Source: Spirilliplanes yamanashiensis (GTDB lineage: Bacteria; Actinomycetota; Actinomycetes; Mycobacteriales; Micromonosporaceae). Taken from it: DNA of 64,000 bases. Numbering within the stretch: the stretch's first letter is position 1; each line of letters opens with the position of its first letter. The stretch lies in the NCBI RefSeq assembly GCF_016863475.1, contig NZ_BOOY01000010.1:36184-100183 (forward strand), written 5' to 3'. Below the pieces are notes generated by a model. That model was not told where the DNA came from, ran no database searches, and worked only from the letters and a program-made list of their open reading frames with translations. Below are positions 50,267 to 58,087 of this stretch, in pieces. The position numbers were made by a program, and so were the translations under genes.

Positions 50267-50966
50267 CCCGAACGCCCCCACGGTCGCCGACTTCTACCGG
50301 GTCAACCGGGGCGGCGGGCTGTTCAGCGAGGCGGTCAGCCAGCGGCTCGGCGCGCGCGTCGCGCTGTGGGCGTACCACCGGCGGCTGGCGCCGACCGTGC
50401 TCACGGTGGCCAACCTGGGGTTGAGCGTGCTGGTCTCGGCGGTCGTCGTGGCCGCGGCCGAGCCGGTGGCCGACGGCCGGGTGCCGTTCTGGGCGATCGG
50501 GCTGCTCGCCCTGCTCGGCTGGCAGGCCGCGTACGCGCTGGACTGCGCCGACGGCCAGCTCGCCCGGGTCACCGGCCAGACCAGCGCCGCGGGCGGCCGG
50601 GTCGACGTGCTGTGCGACGTCGCCGGCCAGATCGCCCTGGTGGCGGCGCTGGCCGCGACCGCGGAGGCGCAGGTGCCGGAGACGCCGGCGTGGCTGCTGG
50701 CCGCGTTCGCGGGCACCTGGATGGTCAACCTGGTCACCAGCGTCATGCAGCACGGCCCGCAGGCGGCCAGCATCGTCACCTCGACGTCGCTGCCGGTGCG
50801 GGTGCTGAAGCTGGTCCGCGACTACGGCGCGGTCATTCTGGCCGCCGGGCTGGTGCTGACCGTCATGCCGAGCTGGACGATCTGGGTCGTGGCGGCGTTC
50901 ACGCTGGTCAACGGCGGCTTCCTGGGCGCCAGCATCCTGTTCTCGGGCCGCGAGTCGCTGCGCTGA
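50241..50966 (+). CDS. CDP-alcohol phosphatidyltransferase
   Basis: 241 residues from ATG 50241, overlapping the dehydrogenase gene by 26 bp. The full family motif DG-x2-AR-x8-G-x3-D-x3-D preceded by D-x2 is present (DCADGQLAR at 101-109, then G118/D122/D126 region GGRVDVLCD). Five to six membrane segments. The enzyme joins a CDP-activated alcohol to a second alcohol or phosphoalcohol in the membrane. Last gene of the operon. Product could be a lipid headgroup or a phosphodiester such as diglycerol phosphate; the sequence does not decide. Confidence 0.88.
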   Translation: MSTPSPTTDPNAPTVADFYRVNRGGGLFSEAVSQRLGARVALWAYHRRLAPTVLTVANLGLSVLVSAVVVAAAEPVADGRVPFWAIGLLALLGWQAAYALDCADGQLARVTGQTSAAGGRVDVLCDVAGQIALVAALAATAEAQVPETPAWLLAAFAGTWMVNLVTSVMQHGPQAASIVTSTSLPVRVLKLVRDYGAVILAAGLVLTVMPSWTIWVVAAFTLVNGGFLGASILFSGRESLR

Positions 50967-50984
50967 CGCACCGCGGGGGGCCGA

Positions 50985-51725
50985 TCAGCTCGTGCTGAGG
51001 GTCACCTCGGCGGTGTCCGCGTAGTAGCCCAGCCGGCGGAACAGCAGGCCGTACACACCGTCCACGTCGGCGGTGAACGAGAACGTGGTGACGTGGTCGG
51101 GCTCGGCCTTGCCGATGTACTCGTTGTGCAGGGCGTCGTTCCAGTTCTGCACGGCGGACGTCGGGCGCGCCGGGTCGAACCGCAGCACGCTGACCGACTC
51201 GGCCGCGCCGCCGGTCACCGTGACCGTCACGCGCCGGCCCCGGGTCAGGCGCACGTGCCGCAGGTCGGCCAGCCAGCGCGCCTTCTCCACGCCGACGGTG
51301 AACGCGCTGTCCGGGAGCACCTCGGTGCCACCGTCGATGAACTGGACGGTGTAGTGCCCGACCGGGCCCTGCCGGTAGGACTCGACCCGCAGCCGCTCGC
51401 CCGGCGCGCGGCCCCCGGGGCCGTGGTAGGCCGCCACCCAGCCGGTGCCGGGCACCGCCTCGGTGAGCACCGGGAAGAGGGGCCGCGGCGGCACGAACAC
51501 CGGCAGCGCCCGGCGCAGCCGCATCGGGGTGTCGTCGTTCGCGACCACCGACCAGCCGCCGGCGGACGGGTGGATCGGCTGCGTGTCGGCGGACCCGGCG
51601 GAGTAGTACTCCGTGGGGGTGCCGGGGATGTCGCCGGGCGCCGCGCCGGCGGGCGCGGCGGGCAGGAGGACACAGAGGACGGCGGCGGCGGCGAGGGCGG
51701 CGCGGCGCACGGGAAGCGGGCTCAC
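50985..51725 (-). CDS. Secreted beta-rich hypothetical protein
   Basis: 246 residues from GTG 51725, leaderless behind TAGGCT (51734-51739). A signal peptide (ending AGAAPGD) is followed by two beta-rich halves; the second (VTVTVTGGAAESVSVLRFDP, HVTTFSFTADVDGVYGLLFRR) resembles pre-peptidase C-terminal domains. No catalytic motif. On the same strand as the arylsulfotransferase-like gene, 39 bp downstream of it, but with its own promoter. Confidence 0.7.
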   Translation of the reverse strand: MSPLPVRRAALAAAAVLCVLLPAAPAGAAPGDIPGTPTEYYSAGSADTQPIHPSAGGWSVVANDDTPMRLRRALPVFVPPRPLFPVLTEAVPGTGWVAAYHGPGGRAPGERLRVESYRQGPVGHYTVQFIDGGTEVLPDSAFTVGVEKARWLADLRHVRLTRGRRVTVTVTGGAAESVSVLRFDPARPTSAVQNWNDALHNEYIGKAEPDHVTTFSFTADVDGVYGLLFRRLGYYADTAEVTLSTS

Positions 51726-51733
51726 GGGGCGGC

Positions 51734-51739
51734 AGCCTA
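51734..51739 (-). promoter_or_regulatory. -10 hexamer of leaderless promoter
   Basis: TAGGCT on the minus strand, 8 nt before GTG 51725. Confidence 0.45.
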
Positions 51740-51764
51740 GCGACCGCGCGCCAGGCTCGCCCGG

Positions 51765-53303
51765 CTAGATCCGGACGGGCACCGCCGAGCTGGTGCCGAG
51801 CACGTTGCCGGCGGCGTCGAGCGCCTCGGCCACCACGTACTCCGGGGTGCCGGGCACGGTGAGGGTGGTCTCGAAGCCGGTGCGCGCGGTCTCCGCCACG
51901 GCGGCGAGGGTGTCGCGGCCGGGCTGGCCGCCGGCGCGGGCCCGCCACCGGGCCACCTTCGTCGCGCCGTTCCAGCTGGCGCTGACGATCACGGCGCCGT
52001 TCTCGACCCGCACGCCGAGCGCCGGCTGGTCGGTGGGCAGGCCCTCCCAGTCCATCCGGTACGCCCGGTACGACTGGTTGTCCAGCGGCAGGTGCCCGCC
52101 GAAGCGGACGGTGCCGTCGGGCGCGTACTCGGTGAAGTGCGGGCTCTGGCCCCAGCCGGCGAAGGAGCCGCCGTCGGACAGCTCGCGGAACGAGCCCTGC
52201 GTCGGCGCGGACACGCGCTGCTCCTGCACGAACTCGCGGACGAACGTGGCGGTGCGGGCGGCCTCGTCGAGGCGCAGCACCAGGCCGCGGGAGTAGTCGC
52301 GCTCCTTGGTGACGCCGGCGCCGTTGTCGAACAGGCTGTACGCCCCGTCGCGGCGCCGCCGCACGTCGTGCTGCCAGGAGAACGTGGACCGCTCGTCCAG
52401 CGGGAAGTCGGACCGCTTGCCGCCGAGCCGCCACCGGATCTCGCCGGACCGCCTGGCGATCTTGTAGCAGGCCCAGGTGTGCCGGGCGGAGACGAGGATG
52501 TCGCCGTCGGCGTCGACGCCCACGGAGTTGGCGTGGAAGTAGTCGTAGGGGAGCTTCGCGCTCTCGCCCTGCGGCAGCGGCGCGTACGACTCGTCGAGGT
52601 CGACGTGGTCACTCGCCCGCCACTGCCACACGACGCGCCCGGTGGCGATGTCGATCTCCTGGATGAGGCCGTCGTGCAGCACGCCGTCGGCGGGCCCGCC
52701 CAGCGCGGACAGGTCGCGCGGCACCGGGTCGTACACCCAGAACAGCGCGGTGTCGTCGCCGGTGATGACGAAGTCGTGCTGGTCGGCCTGCTCGGTGCCG
52801 GCGGCCCGGACCCGGGTGATCTCGCGGTACGCCTGGTCGGCGATCACGAACTCGCCCTGGCCGACGCCCTGCCCGCCGGTGCCCCCGATCGTGCCCTCCC
52901 ACCAGGTCAGGACGGGCTTGCCGCGGTACCGCTGGGCCTTGAAGTCGATGGCGACGGTGGCCGGGTCGGGGACCTTGCGGAACCACACGGGCTCGCCGGC
53001 GTCGTCGACGATGAGCGGTCCCCACAGGCCCTTGCCGGAGGCCGGGGTGAGGAACACGTACCCGGACGCGGCGCCCGCCGCCGCGGTGGTGACGGTGACC
53101 TGGGGCAGCGCGTTCAGGTCGGGGCGGGAGCGGTAGCGCGGGGGCGCCGCCGCCGGTTCCGCCGCGGGCTGCGCCGTCTCCGCGGGCCGGCGCAGCGCCC
53201 ACCCCGCGCCGCCGCCGGCCACGGCCGCCGCGGCCGCGCCGCCGCCGGCGATCAGCAGCTGCCGCCGGGACCAGGCCTGTCGTGTCTCGTCCGTCTCCGC
53301 CAC
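51765..53303 (-). CDS. Tat-exported arylsulfotransferase (ASST) family protein
   Basis: 512 residues from GTG 53303. A twin-arginine signal (SRRQLLIAGGGAAAA) precedes a six-bladed propeller of the arylsulfotransferase family: LWGPLIVDDAGEPVWFRK, DQHDFVITGDDTALFWVYDP, DYFHANSVGVDADGDILVSARHTWACYKI and FSWQHDVRRRRDG. The catalytic histidine of ASST enzymes lies in such HAN/QHD positions. Substrate and true activity are unknown; many actinobacterial members are uncharacterised. Confidence 0.83.
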   Translation of the reverse strand: MAETDETRQAWSRRQLLIAGGGAAAAAVAGGGAGWALRRPAETAQPAAEPAAAPPRYRSRPDLNALPQVTVTTAAAGAASGYVFLTPASGKGLWGPLIVDDAGEPVWFRKVPDPATVAIDFKAQRYRGKPVLTWWEGTIGGTGGQGVGQGEFVIADQAYREITRVRAAGTEQADQHDFVITGDDTALFWVYDPVPRDLSALGGPADGVLHDGLIQEIDIATGRVVWQWRASDHVDLDESYAPLPQGESAKLPYDYFHANSVGVDADGDILVSARHTWACYKIARRSGEIRWRLGGKRSDFPLDERSTFSWQHDVRRRRDGAYSLFDNGAGVTKERDYSRGLVLRLDEAARTATFVREFVQEQRVSAPTQGSFRELSDGGSFAGWGQSPHFTEYAPDGTVRFGGHLPLDNQSYRAYRMDWEGLPTDQPALGVRVENGAVIVSASWNGATKVARWRARAGGQPGRDTLAAVAETARTGFETTLTVPGTPEYVVAEALDAAGNVLGTSSAVPVRI

Positions 53304-53333
53304 GCCGCCAACGTTCCCTGTTTCGGCGGTGAT

Positions 53334-54497
53334 CTACCTGTGAGAAGCGTATGAATCGGCGTAGATGTCGATGAGCTGCCGGGTGACCACGTCGGGATGG
53401 AAGGTGTCCAGGTAGCGGGCCCGCGCCGCCGGGGCGGCCGCCGCCGCGCCCGCCCGGGCCGCGGGCAGCGCCGCCGCCACCGCGTCCGCCGTCGGCTCGA
53501 CCGTCCAGCCGCCGGAGTGCCCGATCAGGTACGGGATGCCGCCCATCGCCGTACCCAGGACGGGCCGGCCCGCGGCGAACGCCTCGATGACGACGGTCGG
53601 CAGCACGTCGTGCCAGGTGGGCACGGCGACCACGACGGCGGTGGCGCGCAGCGCGGCCTGGATGCCGGCCCGGTCGAGGATGCCGAGGTACTCCACGTCG
53701 GAGCGTTCTGTGGCGGCCGCCTCGACCAGCGGGCGCAGCTCGCCGTCGCCCGCGACGCGCAGCGTGCCCAGCGCGCCGTCGGGGTGCCGCCGCCAGGCGT
53801 CGAGCAGCAGCCCGACGCCCTTCTCCGGGCTGAGCCGGGCGAAGTAGAGGAAGCCGTCGCCGGGCGGGGCCGGCTCGCCCGGGTCGTCGATCGCGTTCGG
53901 CTTGACCGTGATGCGCTCGCGCGGGATGCCGTAGTCGCGCAGGTGCCAGGCGATGCCGTCGGTGAGCGCCACGTACCGGTCGACCGACTTCCACGTCGGC
54001 CGGTGCACGGCCAGCGTGGTGGCCATCAGGGCGCTCTGCAGCGCGGAGTCGCGGTAGCACCGGTGCCGGATCGCGGGCAGCCCGAACGCCTTGTCGCGGC
54101 AGTCGTGGCAGACGTGGCCGTCCCGGAAGTACAGGCCCGACGAGCACACCTGCCGGTAGTTGTGCACGGTCTGCACCACCGGCACGCCGTGCGCGTGCGC
54201 GGTGCGCACGACCCAGGGCGAGAGCAGCGGGTACGGGTTGTGCAGGTGCAGCAGGTCGGGCCGGTGCTCGCCGATGACCCGCGCGAGGTCCTGCTGGGCG
54301 GACCGGTTCCAGATCGGCGAGATCGGCAGCAGCGCCTTCTCGCCCTTCGACATGGTGGCGATGGCGTCGGACTCGCGCAGGAACGGGATCACCTCGACGC
54401 CCGCGGCGCGCAGCTGCGCCATCTCCGCGTCGACGATGACGTTCTCGCCCGACGGCTGGCCCGTGCGGTACCGGTTGTGTGCGACGACCACCTTCAC
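53334..54497 (-). CDS. Family 4 glycosyltransferase
   Basis: 387 residues from GTG 54497, leaderless behind TAGGCT (54506-54511). GT-B fold: N-terminal YRTGQPSGENVIVDAEMA and LLHLHNPYPLLSPW, then CSSGLYFRDGHVCHDCRDK (an unusual four-cysteine insert), and C-terminal nucleotide-sugar binding FARLSPEKGVGLLLDAW and VVVPTW-like VVAVPTWHDVLPTVVIEAFAAGRPV with the EX7E-type acidic residues. It transfers a sugar from a nucleotide sugar, probably for envelope polysaccharide made with the sugar transferase at 55497. Confidence 0.88.
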   Translation of the reverse strand: MKVVVAHNRYRTGQPSGENVIVDAEMAQLRAAGVEVIPFLRESDAIATMSKGEKALLPISPIWNRSAQQDLARVIGEHRPDLLHLHNPYPLLSPWVVRTAHAHGVPVVQTVHNYRQVCSSGLYFRDGHVCHDCRDKAFGLPAIRHRCYRDSALQSALMATTLAVHRPTWKSVDRYVALTDGIAWHLRDYGIPRERITVKPNAIDDPGEPAPPGDGFLYFARLSPEKGVGLLLDAWRRHPDGALGTLRVAGDGELRPLVEAAATERSDVEYLGILDRAGIQAALRATAVVVAVPTWHDVLPTVVIEAFAAGRPVLGTAMGGIPYLIGHSGGWTVEPTADAVAAALPAARAGAAAAAPAARARYLDTFHPDVVTRQLIDIYADSYASHR

Positions 54498-54505
54498 GGT
54501 GTCGC

Positions 54506-54528
54506 AGCCTAGCCCCCCGCGTTACCGT
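54506..54528. promoter_or_regulatory. Divergent leaderless promoters
   Basis: Minus-strand TAGGCT (54506-54511) is 8 nt before GTG 54497; plus-strand TACCGT (54523-54528) is 6 nt before GTG 54535. Confidence 0.5.
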
Positions 54529-54534
54529 GAACCC

Positions 54535-55395
54535 GTGCCTGAGCTGCCCGAGGTCGAAGCCCTCGCCGCGTACCTGCGTGACCGCGCGGTCGGCCGGCGC
54601 GTCGAGCGCCTCGAGGTGGTGGCGTTCAACGTGATGAAGACGTTCGACCCGCCGCCCACCGCGGCCACGGGCCTGGAGGTCACCGGGGCGTCCCGGCACG
54701 GCAAGTTCCTCGACGTGCACCTCGGCGACGAGCTGCACCTCGTCACCCACCTGGCCCGGGCGGGCTGGCTGCACTACCGCGAGGCGTTCCCGGGCGCCGC
54801 CCCGCTGAAGCCGGGCAAGGGCCCGATCGCGCTGCGGATCCGGCTCGACGACGGCTCCGGCTTCGACCTGACCGAGGCGGGCACCCGCAAGTCGCTCAAC
54901 GCCTACCTGGTGACCGACCCGCGCCTCGTGCCGGGCATCGCGCGCCTCGGGCCGGGCGTGCTCGACGTGGACGCCGACACGTTCGCCGAGCGCATCCGGG
55001 GCCGGCGCGGGCAGGTCAAGGGCGTGCTGACCGACCAGGAGGTGCTGTGCGGGGTGGGCAACGCCTACTCCGACGAGATCCTGCACCTGGCGCGGCTGTC
55101 GCCGTTCGCGCTGACGAACAAGCTGACCGACGAGCAGATGGCCCGGCTGTACGCGGCGACCCGCCAGCTGCTGACCGACGCGGTGGCCCGTTCAGTGGGG
55201 CAGAAGGCGGCCGAGCTGAAGGGCGAGAAGCGGGCGGGACTGCGCGTCCACGCTCGCACCGGGTTACCGTGCCCCGTCTGCGGCGACACGGTCCGTGAGG
55301 TCTCGTTCGCCGACTCCAGCCTGCAGTACTGCGCCACCTGCCAGACCAACGGCAAGCCACTCGCCGACCGGAGACTGTCCAAGCTGATTCGGTGA
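54535..55395 (+). CDS. Fpg/Nei family DNA glycosylase
   Basis: 286 residues from GTG 54535 (leaderless), beginning MPELPEVEAL, where P2 and E3 are the catalytic N-terminus after Met removal. Other hallmarks: SRHGKFLDVHL, GVGNAYSDEILHLARLSPF and a zinc finger CPVCGDTVREVSFADSSLQYCATCQ-type with four cysteines (C255-region). It excises oxidised bases and nicks the strand. The zinc-finger spacing and loops suit the actinobacterial Nei2-like group. Divergent from the GT4 gene. Confidence 0.93.
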   Translation: MPELPEVEALAAYLRDRAVGRRVERLEVVAFNVMKTFDPPPTAATGLEVTGASRHGKFLDVHLGDELHLVTHLARAGWLHYREAFPGAAPLKPGKGPIALRIRLDDGSGFDLTEAGTRKSLNAYLVTDPRLVPGIARLGPGVLDVDADTFAERIRGRRGQVKGVLTDQEVLCGVGNAYSDEILHLARLSPFALTNKLTDEQMARLYAATRQLLTDAVARSVGQKAAELKGEKRAGLRVHARTGLPCPVCGDTVREVSFADSSLQYCATCQTNGKPLADRRLSKLIR

Positions 55396-55455
55396 CGGGG
55401 CACATTCGGGACACGAACCGGTCAGTTCGCCCGCACCGGAGGCTGCATCCATCGG

Positions 55456-55461
55456 TATAGT
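55456..55461 (+). promoter_or_regulatory. -10 hexamer of the sugar transferase gene
   Basis: TATAGT, a near-consensus -10, lies 36 nt before GTG 55497, so this transcript has a short leader, unlike most here. Confidence 0.55.
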
Positions 55462-55496
55462 GGCCCGGTCCCACGGAAGGTTGGGCGACGCGAGTC

Positions 55497-57065
55497 GTGC
55501 GGGAGGACGTAGGTCAGGTGACGACGAGCCTCCAACGCCCGGTAACCGACAGCAGCCGGAGCAGCACGTTGCGTTACGACAGCTTCGAGTGGCAGGAGCA
55601 GCCGCCGCGCAACGGCGTGCCCCGCTCCGCCTGGACCCGCTCACACCGGCGGGTGTCCCGCTGGCACCGGCCGTACATCGCCGTGCTGCTCGTCCTCGAC
55701 TACGCCTGCGCCGTCCTCGCCAGCTGGCTCGCCGTCACCACCTTCGAACAGGCCGGCGCCGGCTTCCAGGGCCAGGAGGGCGTCTTCAACCTCGTCGCCT
55801 ACCTCGCCCTGCCCACCGCCTGGCTCATCGTGCTCTGGGGCAGCGGCAGCTACGACCGGCGCTACCTCGGCCTCGGCAGCGACGAGTTCAAACGGGTCGT
55901 CCGCGCCTTCGTCGTCGTCGCCGCCAGCGTCTCGTTCGTCGCGTTCGCCACCAAGACCGACCTGTCCCGCGCCACCGTCGGCTCCGTCCTCGTCGGCGCC
56001 ATGGTCCTCATCCTGCTCTGCCGCTACGGCGCCCGGCAGGTGCTGCACGTCGCCCGCCGCCGCACCGGCCACGGCGCCCACCGCATGGTGCTCGTCGGCA
56101 CCCTTCCCGAGGCCCTCGAGGTCTACACCGCCGTCACCCGCAGCCCCGCCGCCGGCCTCATCCCCGTCGCCATCCACCTCACCGACGGCTACGCCGCCGC
56201 CCGCGGCGTCGAGACCCCCGTCCCCGTGTACGCGGGCCGCGACGTCCTCGCCCTCGTCCGCGAGGTCGGCGCCGACACCATCGCCGTCTGCGGCTCCGCC
56301 AGCGCCGAACCCGGCGAACTGCGCCGCCTCGCCTGGCAGCTCGAAGGCACCGGCGTCGACCTCGTCGTCGCCCCCCAGCTCACCGACATCGCCGGGCCGC
56401 GCGTCCACATCCGGCCCATCGAGGGCCTGCCCCTGCTGCACGTCGAGGAACCCACCCTCAGCGGCATCGGCTGGCTCGCCAAGAACCTCCTCGACCGCGT
56501 CGCCGCCGCCGCCGGCCTGCTCATCCTGTCGCCGCTGCTGCTGGTCATCGCCATCTGCATCCGCGTCAGCGACCCCAAGGGCCCGGTCTTCTTCCGCCAG
56601 CCCCGCGTCGGCCACGAGGGCCGCACCTTCCGGGTCTGGAAGTTCCGCACCATGACCGTCGACGCCGAGGAGCGCCGCGCCACCCTCGAGGAACTCAACG
56701 AGGGCGACGGCATGCTGTTCAAGATGCGCGAGGACCCCCGCATCTTCCCCATGGGCAAGAAGCTGCGCGCCACCTCCCTCGACGAACTCCCCCAGCTCAT
56801 CAACGTCCTCAAGGGCGAGATGTCCCTCGTCGGCCCCCGCCCGTTGCCCGCCGACGACGGCGACTACCTCGGCGACGTCCGCCGGCGACTGCTCGTGCGG
56901 CCGGGCATCACCGGGCTGTGGCAGGTCAGCGGGCGCTCCGAGCTGTCGTGGGACGAGGCCGTGCGCCTCGACCTCTACTACGTCGACAACTGGTCGCTCA
57001 CCTACGACCTCGCCATCCTGTGGCGGACGATCTGGGTCGTGCTCAAGCGCAAGGGCGCCTACTAG
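55497..57065 (+). CDS. Undecaprenyl-phosphate sugar transferase (initiating exopolysaccharide glycosyltransferase)
   Basis: 522 residues from GTG 55497; GTG 55518, behind GGGAGG and TAGGTCAG, is a good alternative. Four N-terminal membrane segments, a Rossmann-like central domain, a fifth membrane helix (about 325-345) and the bacterial sugar-transferase catalytic domain: VFFRQPRVGHEGRTFRVWKF, FRTMTVDA, LDELPQLINVLKGEMSLVGP, RPLP and RPGITGLWQVSGRSELSW. It moves a sugar-phosphate to the polyprenyl carrier and begins polysaccharide repeat synthesis, working with the GT4 gene and perhaps the Wzy-like protein at the window start. Confidence 0.92.
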   Translation: MREDVGQVTTSLQRPVTDSSRSSTLRYDSFEWQEQPPRNGVPRSAWTRSHRRVSRWHRPYIAVLLVLDYACAVLASWLAVTTFEQAGAGFQGQEGVFNLVAYLALPTAWLIVLWGSGSYDRRYLGLGSDEFKRVVRAFVVVAASVSFVAFATKTDLSRATVGSVLVGAMVLILLCRYGARQVLHVARRRTGHGAHRMVLVGTLPEALEVYTAVTRSPAAGLIPVAIHLTDGYAAARGVETPVPVYAGRDVLALVREVGADTIAVCGSASAEPGELRRLAWQLEGTGVDLVVAPQLTDIAGPRVHIRPIEGLPLLHVEEPTLSGIGWLAKNLLDRVAAAAGLLILSPLLLVIAICIRVSDPKGPVFFRQPRVGHEGRTFRVWKFRTMTVDAEERRATLEELNEGDGMLFKMREDPRIFPMGKKLRATSLDELPQLINVLKGEMSLVGPRPLPADDGDYLGDVRRRLLVRPGITGLWQVSGRSELSWDEAVRLDLYYVDNWSLTYDLAILWRTIWVVLKRKGAY

Positions 57066-57092
57066 CGGTTTCCGGGCCGGTTGCGGTGGGTC

Positions 57093-57166
57093 GGTTCCGG
57101 GGGTGGGGTGGCCCACTCCGGGCGGTCAGGCTTGATCCCTCCGTGGGCCACCCCACCCCCGGAACC
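57093..57166. terminator. Long perfect inverted repeat, probable terminator
   Basis: 24-bp perfect arms (57093-57116 with 57143-57166) around a 26-nt loop, 27 bp past the sugar-transferase stop. The arms are far longer than other terminators here, so a repeated palindromic element is also possible. Confidence 0.6.
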
Positions 57167-57290
57167 TTGCCGGGTCGCCCTCGACACCCTGCTTCCGGCT
57201 CGCGGGGCGTGGCGCCGCACCGCGGCCACCGATCGCGAGGCCGGAGCATCCACCGCGGTCGAAATCGGAATCGCCGGGTAACAGAGCGGC

Positions 57291-58064
57291 ATGGAAGCGC
57301 TCATCTTCGGGGTCATCGCCTCCAGCGCGCTGGTCATCGGCGCGGTGGTGGGCGCCCGGGTCCAGCTGCCGAAGCGGGTGCTGGCCGTCATGCTGGCGTT
57401 CGCGGCCGGGGCGCTCATCACCGCCCTGTCGTTCGAGCTGTTCGAGGACGCGTACGAGCACGGCGGGATCTGGCGGGCCGCGCTCGGGCTGATCGTCGGG
57501 GCGGTCGTGTTCACCGTGCTCAGCGCCTGGCTCGACCGGGTGGCGCGCGGCGGCCGGCCGGAGGAGCACGGCAGCGAGAAGCTCGACCCGGACGCCGCCG
57601 CCAGCGACCGGGCGGCGTCGGCGGCGTCGCGGTCCGGGGCGGCCGGGCTGGCTCTGCTGGCCGCGGTGACGCTCGACGGCGTACCCGAGAACGTGGCGCT
57701 GGGGGTCTCGCTGGGCGAGGGGACCGGCGGGCTGGCGCTGCTCGCGGCGATCTTCGTGTCGAACTTCCCGGAGGCGCTGGTCGGCAGCGCGTCCATGCGG
57801 GCGCAGGGCCGCTCGCAGACGTTCATCCTCGGCACGTGGCTGGCGTGCGCGGCGCTGCTCACCGTCGCCGTGGTCGTCGGGGCGGGGCCGCTGTCCGGCG
57901 CCGACCCGGAGACGATCTCGCTGCCGCTGGCGTTCGCGGCGGGCGCGGTGCTGGCGTCGCTGGCCGACACGCTGATGCCGGAGGCGTACGAGAAGGGCGG
58001 GCCGACGGTCGCGCTCGCCACCACCGCCGGGTTCGTGCTGTCGTTCGTCCTCGCCACCCTCTGA
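57291..58064 (+). CDS. ZIP family metal transporter
   Basis: 257 residues from ATG 57291. Eight hydrophobic segments; helix 2 has AFAAGALITALSFELFEDAYEHGG, helix 4 TLDGVPENVALGVSLGEG and helix 5 SNFPEALVGS, the positions of the metal-binding HNxxE and HxxPEG motifs of ZIP proteins but with the histidines replaced. A His/Asp-poor loop (about 86-118) separates helices 3 and 4. Metal specificity is therefore doubtful. No neighbouring regulator. Confidence 0.82.
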   Translation: MEALIFGVIASSALVIGAVVGARVQLPKRVLAVMLAFAAGALITALSFELFEDAYEHGGIWRAALGLIVGAVVFTVLSAWLDRVARGGRPEEHGSEKLDPDAAASDRAASAASRSGAAGLALLAAVTLDGVPENVALGVSLGEGTGGLALLAAIFVSNFPEALVGSASMRAQGRSQTFILGTWLACAALLTVAVVVGAGPLSGADPETISLPLAFAAGAVLASLADTLMPEAYEKGGPTVALATTAGFVLSFVLATL

Positions 58065-58087
58065 GCCGACCGTGGCAGGATGCCCGC

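Noticed and set aside
57093..57166. Insertion-sequence ends
   Set aside because: No transposase frame lies between or beside the arms, and no target duplication is visible.
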